Below, one piece after another: positions 1 through 7,231 of a stretch of DNA of 10,685 nucleotides. The position numbers and the translations under genes were made by a program. The DNA is taken from assembly GCA_964621555.1 (NCBI GenBank), contig CAZUOO010000027.1, positions 1 through 10,685 of the forward strand. Direction: 5' to 3'. A model generated the notes under the pieces. The model saw nothing but the letters and a program-made list of their open reading frames with translations, made no database searches and was not told the DNA's origin. The stretch's first letter is position 1, and the number at the start of each line of letters is the position of its first letter. The stretch is from UBA2022 sp964621555 (GTDB lineage: Bacteria > Patescibacteriota > Dojkabacteria > SC72).

Positions 1-551
1 GTTACTACACCTGCAATGAATATTACATATGAGAATGGGAAATGGTCTCCAAGGTATCCTCCTATTAATGCGGCAAACCCAAGACCAATTGCAATGATTG
101 AGTCATACACACTCCACTGTTCTGCTACATGCTTAGGATCTAAGAACTTACTAAACAGGACTCTCCACGATACATAGTTCATAGATCTTGCTACACCTAG
201 TACCGCTTGTAGTATATATAATTGCCAAAGTTGGGTTGAGAATGCAAGAAGCATTAGTGCTACACCTCTAACTATAGAAGATGCTACAAGAACATAGTTT
301 TCATCTAGGTATCCCTTAAGATTATCTAAATACTTTCCGAGTGGGATATTTAAGATAGCGCTTGTACCAAGGAATACTAGAGAAGATAGTCCGACATCTG
401 TAATGGTAGATCCTTGAATGTGCTCCAGTGCGAAAAGGGTAAATATTACACCGGTGAGGTTGGCACTTGACCATGTACTAAAGTCACTTAGAGTTAGTAC
501 ACTTAATACCTTCTTACTTGTTTTTAGTCTGTTTATGTAGGCGGCTCTCAT
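1..551 (-). CDS. MFS transporter, N-terminal part (runs off left edge)
   Basis: This is the first 183 residues of a major facilitator superfamily permease, an inner-membrane secondary transporter; the substrate cannot be told. Reading from the ATG at 551-549, the protein has a short basic N-terminus (MRAAYINRLKTSKK), then hydrophobic segments at about residues 30-45, 52-70, 86-106, 108-125, 150-166 and 172-183. This matches the first five to six helices of an MFS protein. The loop after helix 2 reads GKYLDNLKG, a degenerate MFS motif A (G-x3-D-x3-G), and the GLGFAALIGGYLGD stretch fits the helix 5 region. The start codon lies one base after the gyrA stop (TAG-T-ATG), so it is probably co-transcribed and translationally coupled with gyrA. 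No Shine-Dalgarno sequence precedes it. The C-terminal half lies outside the window. The family call is firm; the transported compound is unknown. Confidence 0.85.
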   Translation of the reverse strand, partial: MRAAYINRLKTSKKVLSVLTLSDFSTWSSANLTGVIFTLFALEHIQGSTITDVGLSSLVFLGTSAILNIPLGKYLDNLKGYLDENYVLVASSIVRGVALMLLAFSTQLWQLYILQAVLGVARSMNYVSWRVLFSKFLDPKHVAEQWSVYDSIIAIGLGFAALIGGYLGDHFPFSYVIFIAGVV

Positions 552-552
552 A

Positions 553-3159
553 CTATATTACAGCTATTGCTGATACTTTATCCCCGGTTGATACATTCAT
601 AACCTTAACTCCAGATGTTTGCTTACCAAGGGTTGGTAGGTCTTTCATTTGAGTTCGGATTATTACTCCTTTCTCAGAAATTACTACAATATCACTCTCG
701 TCTTTATTCTCTACAATCTTGGCTACTACTAGTTTACCAGTCTTGGTAGTTACTCTGAAAGTGAATACTCCTGATCCTCCCCTACCCTGTACTGCATATC
801 CTGTTAACTTACTCATTTTCCCAAACCCGTTTTCGGAGAGTGTGAAGAGGTTGCCTTTAGTATCATGTATAACCTCCATAGATATTACTTCGTCATTCTC
901 CTTTGCAAATTTTATTCCTCTTACTCCCATTGTATTTCTACCTGTTGGTCGTACATCGTCCTCCTTGAATCTGATACACTTACCTTCTTTGGATACTATT
1001 ACAATATCGTTATTACCTGAAGTTGGTACTACTGTTAGTAGCTCGTCATTTCCTTCTAATTTTGCCGCTATTAATCCTGTGGCTCTAATCTTTTCAAAGT
1101 CTGCAATATCAGTTTTCTTTACAGTTCCTTTCTTGGTTCCCATGAATAGGTATTTGAAGGTTTCACCTTGTTCGTCCTTGTTTCTACTTACGTTTAGCAC
1201 GCTTGTAACTCTCTCATCTTGCATTAGAGGTATTAGGTTTACCATTGGTAGGCCCTTGGCAGTTCTACCGTACTCCGGGATCTCAAAAGCCCTAATTCTA
1301 AACACTCTACCTTTATTACTAAAGAACATTAGATCATCATGTGTGTTACATAGTATTGCATGTGATATCCAATCGTCTTCCTTGGTAGTTGCTCCTGTTA
1401 CACCTTTCCCTCCCCTATTCTGTGTTCTGTATGTATCAGGAGGTATTCTTTTGATGTATCCTGAATGGCTTAGTGTTACGAGGGTGTCTTCTGCAGTTAC
1501 TAGATCCTCTTCAGATATCTCATCTATCTTTCCTTTTACTACCTTGGTTCTTCTCTTGTCTCCATGTTTTTCTGCCATTTCAGCCAATCCTGCATCTATT
1601 ACTTCTAATATCTTTTTAGGATCGGCAAGTTTTGCGATATAGTCTTTAATATTCTCTGTTAGTTCCTTGAATTCATCTTGTAGTTTCTCACGCTCCAAAG
1701 CGGCAAGCTTTTTCAACTGCATTTCTAGAATTGCTTGGGCTTGTACTTCTGTGAATCCAAATTTCTCNNNNNNNNNNNNNNNNNNNNNNNNNNNNNNNNN
1801 NNNNNNNNNNNNNNNNNNNNNNNNNNNNNNNNNNNNNNNNNNNNNNNNNNNNNNNNNNNNNNNNNNNTTGTATAGCTTGTTTAGGATTGTTTTAGGTTGT
1901 ACATCTTTTTTGAGGATTATTAGGATGCGCATTCCCTCTCGGTTGGATTCGTCACGGATGTCAGAGATCCCCTCTATTCTTTTATCCTTTACCAAGTCGG
2001 CTATCTTCTCGATTAGGTATGCCTTGTTAACTTGATATGGGATTTCGGAAACTATGATTTCGTATCTTCCTTTTGATCCTTCTTCAATTGAAGCCTTTGC
2101 TCTTTGAAGTATTCTTCCTCTTCCTGTTGAGTATGCATTAAGTATTTCACTCTTGTCGTATATCGTTCCCCCTGTTGGGAAGTCTGGGCCAGGAATAATT
2201 TCCATTAGCTCTACAGGTGTAATATCAGATTTGAATTCTGGGTATAGGTGTTCACCATTTGCCAACCGGTCTTCAATATCCCTAAGCTTTTTCTCTATAT
2301 CTAAGTCATACTTATTTACGTAGTTGCCAAGGTAGTTTGTTGGTCTAGCATCTAGAGTCATTGGAATCCTCTCACTCTTTTCTCTTTCAATTCTGAGTGA
2401 GTCATAGATGGCATTTCCTTCCCATACATTTCCCCTCTTAATCATTTCCCTTAGTGCGGTTATGAGTTCAGTGAGGTTGTGTGGAGGTATTTTGGTGGCC
2501 ATTCCAACTGCAATTCCATCACTTCCGTTAGCAAGGAGTTGAGGGAAAGCTGCAGGTAGTACGGTGGGTTCTAGTCTTGTACCGTCATAGTTGAGGATGT
2601 ATGGTACCGTTCCTTTCTCAAGGTCACGTAGAAGCTCTACGGTTATCTTAGACATTTTCGCCTCAGTGTATCTCATTGCCGCTGCTGGATCTCCGTCAAC
2701 TGATCCGAAGTTTCCTTGTCCATCAACCAATTGGTATCTTGTTGAGAAGTCCTGAGCCATCTTAACCATGGTTGGGTATATTACAACCTCACCGTGTGGA
2801 TGGTAGTTACCTGATGTATCACCTGCGATCTTTGCAGACTTTCTATAGTGGGCGCTTGGAAGCAGGCTCATATCGTTCATAGCTACTAGGATTCTTCGCT
2901 GTGATGGCTTGAGACCATCCTTAACTTCAGGAAGTGCTCTAGAAACAATTACGGACATTGAGTAGTCGAGATATCGGGATTTCATCTCGGTAGATATGGA
3001 GCTATCGGCTATCTCCCCAGGTTTATATTCTGAGTTGTAGTTTAATCCATTGTCGTCATCTTCACTTTCAACCTCGTGTTCCTCTACGCTAGCTTCAACT
3101 GGTGTTGGTATTTCATTTTCCTCTGCTCTTTTTACAATCTCATCTTTTAAATCACTCAT
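553..3159 (-). CDS. gyrA: DNA gyrase subunit A (interrupted by a 100-N assembly gap)
   Basis: GyrA is the DNA breakage-reunion and wrapping subunit of gyrase, which introduces negative supercoils as an A2B2 complex with GyrB. Seen: an acidic N-terminal extension (residues 1-57); the winged-helix domain with KSAKIAGDTSGNYHPHGE; catalytic tyrosine Y164 in AAAMRYTE preceded by R163; the tower region with IPGPDFPTGG; and a C-terminal beta-pinwheel. The pinwheel opens with a GyrA box, QNRGGKG, encoded at 1422-1402, which points to gyrase rather than topoisomerase IV. The catalytic core is split by the gap at 1768-1867. Compared with B. subtilis GyrA, about 90 residues are missing between LNKLY and EKFGFTE, so 100 N is a placeholder and the intact frame across it is fortuitous. 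Odd points: an insertion of about 65 residues near 243-311, V125 and P129 at the positions of E. coli S83 and D87, and no acidic C-terminal tail. The stop is TAG, one base before the MFS start. Confidence 0.97.
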   Translation of the reverse strand: MSDLKDEIVKRAEENEIPTPVEASVEEHEVESEDDDNGLNYNSEYKPGEIADSSISTEMKSRYLDYSMSVIVSRALPEVKDGLKPSQRRILVAMNDMSLLPSAHYRKSAKIAGDTSGNYHPHGEVVIYPTMVKMAQDFSTRYQLVDGQGNFGSVDGDPAAAMRYTEAKMSKITVELLRDLEKGTVPYILNYDGTRLEPTVLPAAFPQLLANGSDGIAVGMATKIPPHNLTELITALREMIKRGNVWEGNAIYDSLRIEREKSERIPMTLDARPTNYLGNYVNKYDLDIEKKLRDIEDRLANGEHLYPEFKSDITPVELMEIIPGPDFPTGGTIYDKSEILNAYSTGRGRILQRAKASIEEGSKGRYEIIVSEIPYQVNKAYLIEKIADLVKDKRIEGISDIRDESNREGMRILIILKKDVQPKTILNKLYXXXXXXXXXXXXXXXXXXXXXXXXXXXXXXXXXXEKFGFTEVQAQAILEMQLKKLAALEREKLQDEFKELTENIKDYIAKLADPKKILEVIDAGLAEMAEKHGDKRRTKVVKGKIDEISEEDLVTAEDTLVTLSHSGYIKRIPPDTYRTQNRGGKGVTGATTKEDDWISHAILCNTHDDLMFFSNKGRVFRIRAFEIPEYGRTAKGLPMVNLIPLMQDERVTSVLNVSRNKDEQGETFKYLFMGTKKGTVKKTDIADFEKIRATGLIAAKLEGNDELLTVVPTSGNNDIVIVSKEGKCIRFKEDDVRPTGRNTMGVRGIKFAKENDEVISMEVIHDTKGNLFTLSENGFGKMSKLTGYAVQGRGGSGVFTFRVTTKTGKLVVAKIVENKDESDIVVISEKGVIIRTQMKDLPTLGKQTSGVKVMNVSTGDKVSAIAVI
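1768..1867. other. Assembly gap (100 N) inside gyrA
   Basis: Exactly 100 N, a conventional scaffold placeholder. The flanking GyrA sequence (LNKLY before, EKFGFTEVQAQAIL after) brackets a conserved stretch of about 90 residues in other GyrA proteins. The true missing DNA is therefore expected to be about 270 bp or more, and its content cannot be judged. Confidence 0.97.
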
Positions 3160-3175
3160 ATCTTGTAGTATCTAA

Positions 3176-3181
3176 ATTATA
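3176..3181 (-). promoter_or_regulatory. Possible -10 box upstream of gyrA
   Basis: A perfect TATAAT lies 16 bases upstream of the gyrA ATG, in the 61-bp space after the membrane-protein stop. No good -35 is found at 16-18 bp spacing (the 17-bp position reads GGTATT). It could be a weak or activator-dependent promoter, or chance in AT-rich DNA. gyrA may also be read from the promoter in front of the upstream membrane-protein gene. Confidence 0.35.
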
Positions 3182-3220
3182 CTTAGGCTGAATTCAATAA
3201 TACCCTAAAAAGGGATTTTG

Positions 3221-4045
3221 TTAAACCCTATTTTCAACGATTAGTGACTTGTATGTCATGCCGTAATAGTATGCCATTGTGAAGGCAACCATTGTTGCGA
3301 GTGCAGGTTGAACAATGAATACTAGACAGCACGAAATGAATGCCAATGCCACCAAAAAACCTCCAACCATTTCAAATACAAATAGGATTAGGAGGTTCTT
3401 AAGGTTGTTAGCTATTATTGAGTATACTGCAGATATATGGAAAATTGATCTAAAACCATTTTTTAGATATTGATATTCCATCGCATACTGTGCAAATTTC
3501 ATTCCCACTGTAGAGATGAGGAGCCAAAGTATTCCAAGTAATCCGCCGAATATTATGAAGATTGTTCCTAAAGCTGATGCTTCTAATGTTAAGAACCCTG
3601 CAACTAGGACTATCCCTGGTATTATCGCAAGTATTAGTGAAATGAGGGATAGGATTAGGGTTATTAATAATCTAACTGAACCTAGTTTAAGTCTAAACCA
3701 AATCTGCCCGTGTGCAGGTATTGAAGGCTCCTTACTGTATAAAATGTGTCTTACAGTATCGAATATGTACCCAGAAAGGTATAGGGTTACAGGGAATACA
3801 ATAATTGCAACTGCAGTACTTATTACTACATATATTAGATTTAGGCTTTCTGCCATTACCTCCACCCCTACCTCACTACTTTCCTGTGCAATTGAACTTA
3901 GTACGTCTGCAGGTAGTTGGAATACAAATTGAAGTATCGCTGTTAATGTTCCTACGGCAAATGTAATTAAAAAATATATTCCTACGGTGCTCTGCCAATC
4001 CTTCTGTGCAAATGGGAACTTGATGGCGTTTTCGAAACTAATCAT
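3221..4045 (-). CDS. DUF4013-like polytopic membrane protein
   Basis: This is an integral membrane protein of 274 residues whose function is not known. It begins with a short amphipathic segment containing the pattern NAIKFPFAQKDW, which resembles the start of DUF4013 proteins (aromatic-rich 'YPF..pdW' just before the first helix). Hydrophobic helices are visible at about residues 20-44, 69-92, 123-149, 157-182, 216-240 and 243-262, giving about six membrane passes. The loop after helix 2 is polar and the one after helix 4 is amphipathic (KFAQYAMEYQYLKNGF). No catalytic or ligand-binding motif is recognised. It starts 36 bp after the GH3 stop and ends 61 bp before gyrA on the same strand. A good promoter overlaps the end of the GH3 gene, so it may head its own transcript that includes gyrA. 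The family assignment is from memory of the N-terminal pattern and is moderately sure. Confidence 0.75.
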   Translation of the reverse strand: MISFENAIKFPFAQKDWQSTVGIYFLITFAVGTLTAILQFVFQLPADVLSSIAQESSEVGVEVMAESLNLIYVVISTAVAIIVFPVTLYLSGYIFDTVRHILYSKEPSIPAHGQIWFRLKLGSVRLLITLILSLISLILAIIPGIVLVAGFLTLEASALGTIFIIFGGLLGILWLLISTVGMKFAQYAMEYQYLKNGFRSIFHISAVYSIIANNLKNLLILFVFEMVGGFLVALAFISCCLVFIVQPALATMVAFTMAYYYGMTYKSLIVENRV

Positions 4046-4072
4046 GCTTTTTAGGTGTTAATTTATCTCCTC

Positions 4073-4101
4073 ATTATATGGTTATATGCATTCCTTTTCA
4101 A
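4073..4101 (-). promoter_or_regulatory. Sigma70-like promoter for the DUF4013-like gene
   Basis: On the minus strand TTGAAA (4101-4096) is followed after 17 bp by TATAAT (4078-4073), close to consensus in both boxes and spacing. The -35 lies inside the last codons of the GH3 gene. Predicted transcription start is about 4066, giving a leader of roughly 20 bases to the ATG at 4045. This suggests transcription independent of GH3, possibly continuing into gyrA and the MFS gene. Confidence 0.6.
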
Positions 4102-5074
4102 TGCTTATCCATTCGTTGAATACATCTATAGTTTCTCTCTCTCCCACGATTAGCATTGGATGGTTTACCCCTGCATCAAGGCTGGCTTTTAGTAGTTGTG
4201 GGTATGAGGTGCTACCTTCTAAGCTACTGCCATTTTCGCACACTTCTATCCCCCCTACCCTCTTTACAACCCCACTCATCTTTAAATCATCCGTTATTAT
4301 CTTTCCTTTAAAGTTGAGATTGTTGCGTAGTATTTCAACCCACTTCACTGACATACTTGTACTGGTATTATCAATTTGAGGATATATTGCGTGTGAGAGC
4401 ATGATGTTAGTATTCTCAAGAGTTTTAATAGCATCTATATACGGTATTGCATCAGTTTTGATCCATTGCTCATATCCGATATCTACCCTGGCCTGTTCTA
4501 GGTGTGTATCGCTTGTTGTTCTACCTAGTCCAGGAAAGTGTTTTAGTGTAGGCGTTATATTTGAACTTTCTAATTGTTTGGAATATGAGATTGTAATATC
4601 TGATACTTCTTGTGGAGTATTTCCTGCACTTCTTTCATACATTATTGATTTTGAGGTGTATGCAATATCTACAACAGGTGCGAGATTTGTATCAATTCCA
4701 ATCTCCTTTATTAGTTTAATCTGTGATTTTATGTGGGTGTTGTTTCTGTCCGCTATCCCTTTATATTCGTTTGGATATCCTTTTATCTGTTTTAACCTTG
4801 ATACTAGTCCCCCCTCTTCATCTATCGATATCATGATCTTAATCCCTCTCTTTTTAGCATAACTATGAATTTCGTCTACAAGCTTGGTTATCTGTTCTTT
4901 TGTTCTGACGTTGCTTCTCATTAGTACAATGCCAGATGGTTTAACATGGGTTAGGTATGCTTCCATCTTCTTGGTGTATGTTTCTCCCTCAAGGCCTACG
5001 TATAGCGGGGACTGTACTTCGTTATAGTATTTGATTAGTGTGGGTTTTGTGTATTCGGTCGTAGATATAATCAT
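4082..5074 (-). CDS. Glycoside hydrolase family 3, NagZ-like beta-N-acetylhexosaminidase
   Basis: This is a GH3 TIM-barrel enzyme of 330 residues, the usual length of single-domain NagZ. The family releases terminal N-acetylglucosamine, in NagZ from muropeptides or their breakdown products. Seen: the early barrel strand PSGIVLMRSN (46-55); SIDEEGGLVSRLK (83-95), matching the DQEGG..QRF motif; KHFPGLG (178-184), the substrate-binding KHFPG signature; D189-T190-H191, matching the Asp-x-His dyad whose His acts as acid/base; LSHAIYPQID (226-235); and ITDDLKM (260-266), with D262 the expected nucleophile. The active site therefore looks intact. No signal peptide is seen at the M1 used here, implying a cytoplasmic enzyme. 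However, the frame stays open upstream (WGYNRP precedes M1) into the assembly gap, so a longer N-terminus cannot be excluded. The gene lies between gyrB and a membrane-protein gene. Exact sugar specificity is inference. Confidence 0.9.
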   Translation of the reverse strand: MIISTTEYTKPTLIKYYNEVQSPLYVGLEGETYTKKMEAYLTHVKPSGIVLMRSNVRTKEQITKLVDEIHSYAKKRGIKIMISIDEEGGLVSRLKQIKGYPNEYKGIADRNNTHIKSQIKLIKEIGIDTNLAPVVDIAYTSKSIMYERSAGNTPQEVSDITISYSKQLESSNITPTLKHFPGLGRTTSDTHLEQARVDIGYEQWIKTDAIPYIDAIKTLENTNIMLSHAIYPQIDNTSTSMSVKWVEILRNNLNFKGKIITDDLKMSGVVKRVGGIEVCENGSSLEGSTSYPQLLKASLDAGVNHPMLIVGERETIDVFNEWISIEKECI

Positions 5075-5080
5075 CGGTCT

Positions 5081-5086
5081 ATTATA
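5081..5086 (-). promoter_or_regulatory. -10 box placed for leaderless GH3 transcript
   Basis: A perfect TATAAT (5086-5081, minus strand) ends six bases before the GH3 ATG at 5074, so the expected transcription start falls at about the A of the ATG. The corresponding -35 would lie in the assembly gap and cannot be checked. If the protein really starts upstream in the gap, this match would be fortuitous. Confidence 0.45.
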
Positions 5087-5093
5087 TCCCCAA

Positions 5094-5193
5094 NNNNNNN
5101 NNNNNNNNNNNNNNNNNNNNNNNNNNNNNNNNNNNNNNNNNNNNNNNNNNNNNNNNNNNNNNNNNNNNNNNNNNNNNNNNNNNNNNNNNNNNN
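5094..5193. other. Assembly gap (100 N) between gyrB and the GH3 gene
   Basis: Exactly 100 N. The gyrB coding sequence reaches the gap with a partial codon TAN directly after the usual GyrB terminal residues NLDV. The gap therefore most likely begins inside the gyrB stop codon and hides the intergenic region, the promoter upstream of GH3 and possibly the true GH3 N-terminus. Its real length is unknown. Confidence 0.97.
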
Positions 5194-7118
5194 TACACGT
5201 CTAAGTTAGCTTGCTTAGAGTATCTTTGTATGAACCTTCTTCTAGGAGGTACTTCTACACCCATTAACATCTCAAATGTCTTCTCTACTTCTTCTGCATC
5301 CTGAATCTCAATTCTCTTTAATACTCTATTTGCTGGATTCATTGTTGTTTCCCATAGCTGATCAGGGTTCATTTCTCCCAATCCTTTGAATCGGTTGGTA
5401 ACTGTTTTCTTCCCAGACTTCTCAGCCTCAATTACGAATGCATCCTTCTCTTTCTCACTAATGAAATAGTATCGGTTCTTCCCTACTTCTACCTTGAAAA
5501 GTGGTGGTTGAGCTAGATATACATATCCTTTTTCAATTAATGGTCTAAAGAATCTATATAGAAGTGTGAGTACTAGGGTTGAGATATGGGATCCATCAAC
5601 ATCAGCGTCTGACATTATAACTACTTTGTGATATCGGATGTTCTCTACATTCATACTGTCGCCTATTCCAACTCCAAGTGCTGTTACAATATCCTTAAAC
5701 TCTTGATTAGAGAGAATTCTATCTACTCTATATTTGTGACTGTTAATAATCTTACCTCTGAGTGGGAGAATTGCTTGGGTTGCTCTATCTCTACCTTGTT
5801 TTGCACTACCACCTGCGGAGTCTCCCTCTACGATGTACAACTCACTTTCTGCTGGGTTTTTGCTTGAACAATCAGCCAACTTTCCTGGAAGTCCACTTCC
5901 TTCTAGTGCACCTTTTCTGATGACGGCTTCCCTGGCTGCTTTTGCGGCTGCTCTGGCTTTAAATGCGAGTACTGCTTTGCTGATTATAGCCTTGGCTTCT
6001 TTAGGATTCTCTTTAAAGTATGTAGTTAGTTCATCCCTTACTACCTTTTGTACAATGCTCTTAACTTCCGGGTTATTTAGCTTGATCTTGGTCTGTCCTT
6101 CGAACTGTGGATCAGGTACCTTGGCTGATATTACAGCTGTTAGTCCTTCTCTTACGTCGTCTCCACCTAATGTGGTGTTCTTCATTCCCTTTAACATCTC
6201 TTCCCCTGCTGCATACTGATTAATAGCAGAGGTTAGTGCGGTTCTAAATCCTGCTAGGTGTGTTCCACCTTCTGGGTTAAGAATATTGTTGGTGTAGCAT
6301 TTTACGGTTTCTTCTAATGAGTCTGTGTATTGTACTGCAACTTCAACTATGACTCCCTCATCTTCTTTTCGCATGTAGAAGACATCACTTAGAGTTTTCT
6401 CGTTTAAGTTCATGAACTTCACATATGATTTGATGCCATCTTCAAAGTATAGTTCATATACTTTGGCTTCTTGATTTGCCTCAACTCTTTCATCTCTTAA
6501 GTGAATTCTTAAACCACCTGTTAGGTATGCATGCTGTCTTGATTTCTCTAGAATTCTCTTAAAACTCCAGTTAATATCTGAGAATATTTGTATATCAGGC
6601 TTGAATACGTGTTGTGTTCCATTTAGTTTGGTGTTGCCCCTCTCTTCTAGTGTCGTAACAGGGATACCTCTTTCGTATCTCTGTTGGTATGTTTTTCCAT
6701 CCTTGTATACAGTTGATACCATCCATTCTGAGAGAGCGTTAGTACATTTCATACCTACACCGTGTAGTCCACCAGATACCTTATATGCACCCTTCTCGAA
6801 CTTACCACCTGCGTGTAGGTTGGTCATTACAGTTTCTAGAGTCGATACCTTGGTTTGAGGGTGTAGATCTACAGGTATTCCTCTACCATTGTCTCTAACT
6901 TCAAGTGACCCATCCTTGTGTAGCGTAATCCAAATGTTGTCACAGTATCCTGCGATTGCTTCGTCTACTGCGTTGTCTAGGATCTCTGTGAATAGGTGGT
7001 GAAGTCCTTCTAGGTCTGTTGACCCAATGTACATTGCCGGTCTCTTTCTAACGGCTTCTAGCCCCTGTAGTACTCGAATATTTGATGAATCATATGTTTG
7101 GTTGTCGTTAGTACTCAT
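5193..7118 (-). CDS. gyrB: DNA gyrase subunit B (stop codon cut by the assembly gap)
   Basis: GyrB is the ATPase subunit that drives supercoiling by gyrase with GyrA. Domains seen: a GHKL ATPase with FTEILDNAVDEA (catalytic E45, Mg-binding N49), RDNGRGIP (75-82, nucleotide-binding D76) and the lid SGGLHGVG (115-122); a transducer with the QTK loop GQTKIKLNN (K344); and a TOPRIM domain with EGDSAGG (431-437) and DADVDG (504-509). The C-terminal tail has FKGLGEMNPDQLW and PPRRRFIQ. It lacks the large TOPRIM insertion of E. coli GyrB. The visible protein is 641 residues ending NLDV, the normal family end, and the next codon is TA followed by the first N, almost certainly TAA or TAG. Any reading beyond that is an artefact of the gap. 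It is preceded by its own promoter and a strong hairpin that separates it from the beta-helix gene. No Shine-Dalgarno sequence is present. Confidence 0.97.
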
Positions 7119-7145
7119 AGTGTTTGTAAAATGTTTAGACTAATG

Positions 7146-7173
7146 ATTTTATCATGGTGGGGGCAAATTGCAA
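7146..7173 (-). promoter_or_regulatory. Extended -10 promoter for gyrB
   Basis: On the minus strand TTGCAA (7173-7168) is followed after 16 bp by TAAAAT (7151-7146), which carries a TGn extension (TGATAAAAT). Predicted start is near 7139, a leader of about 20 bases before the gyrB ATG at 7118. The leader has no Shine-Dalgarno sequence. The 6-bp inverted repeat at 7153-7178 overlaps this promoter. Confidence 0.55.
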
Positions 7174-7178
7174 CCATG
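7153..7178. repeat. Inverted repeat over the gyrB promoter
   Basis: CATGGT (7153-7158) and ACCATG (7173-7178) are exact inverted copies separated by 14 bases. One arm sits in the spacer and the other abuts or overlaps the -35. This is operator-like placement, but the arms are short and no regulator is known; chance is possible. Confidence 0.35.
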
Positions 7179-7186
7179 GATACTTT

Positions 7187-7222
7187 CCCCATACACGACC
7201 AGCTTTCTGATCGTGTATGGAG
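7187..7222 (-). terminator. 16-bp RNA hairpin after the beta-helix gene (terminator-like, no U-tract)
   Basis: Starting 9 bases after the beta-helix stop codon, the minus-strand RNA can form a 16-bp stem: arm CTCCATACACGATCAG, loop AAAG, arm CTGGTCGTGTATGGGG. Fourteen pairs are Watson-Crick and two are G-U. Those two positions become C-A mismatches in the opposite strand, so the fold favours the minus-strand transcript. The stem is followed by GAAAG-type sequence rather than a run of U, so it is not a classical intrinsic terminator. It could be a U-less terminator, an mRNA 3'-end stabiliser or a processing site. It separates the beta-helix transcript from the gyrB promoter. Confidence 0.6.
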
Positions 7223-7231
7223 TTTCGGTTA

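Noticed and set aside
719..1642. Long open frame on the plus strand opposite gyrA
   Set aside because: It is fully covered by conserved gyrA coding sequence on the other strand, and its translation shows no recognisable domain and a composition expected of an antisense shadow. The same applies to plus-strand frames at 5833-6219 and 4401-4862.
3203..3214. CCCT/AGGG mini-hairpin between the membrane protein and gyrA as a terminator
   Set aside because: Only a 4-bp stem with an A/T-only loop and no U-tract in the minus-strand direction; too weak to call.
4067..4072. GAGGAG as the ribosome binding site of the DUF4013-like gene
   Set aside because: It lies 21 bases from the ATG, far beyond working spacing, and no alternative start in frame follows it at 5-10 bases (a TAA intervenes). 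It probably lies at the very start of the transcript.
5082..5193. Extension of gyrB through the gap to a stop at 5082
   Set aside because: GyrB normally ends at NLDV/NLDI, the next codon is TAN, and the frame through the N run has no meaning.
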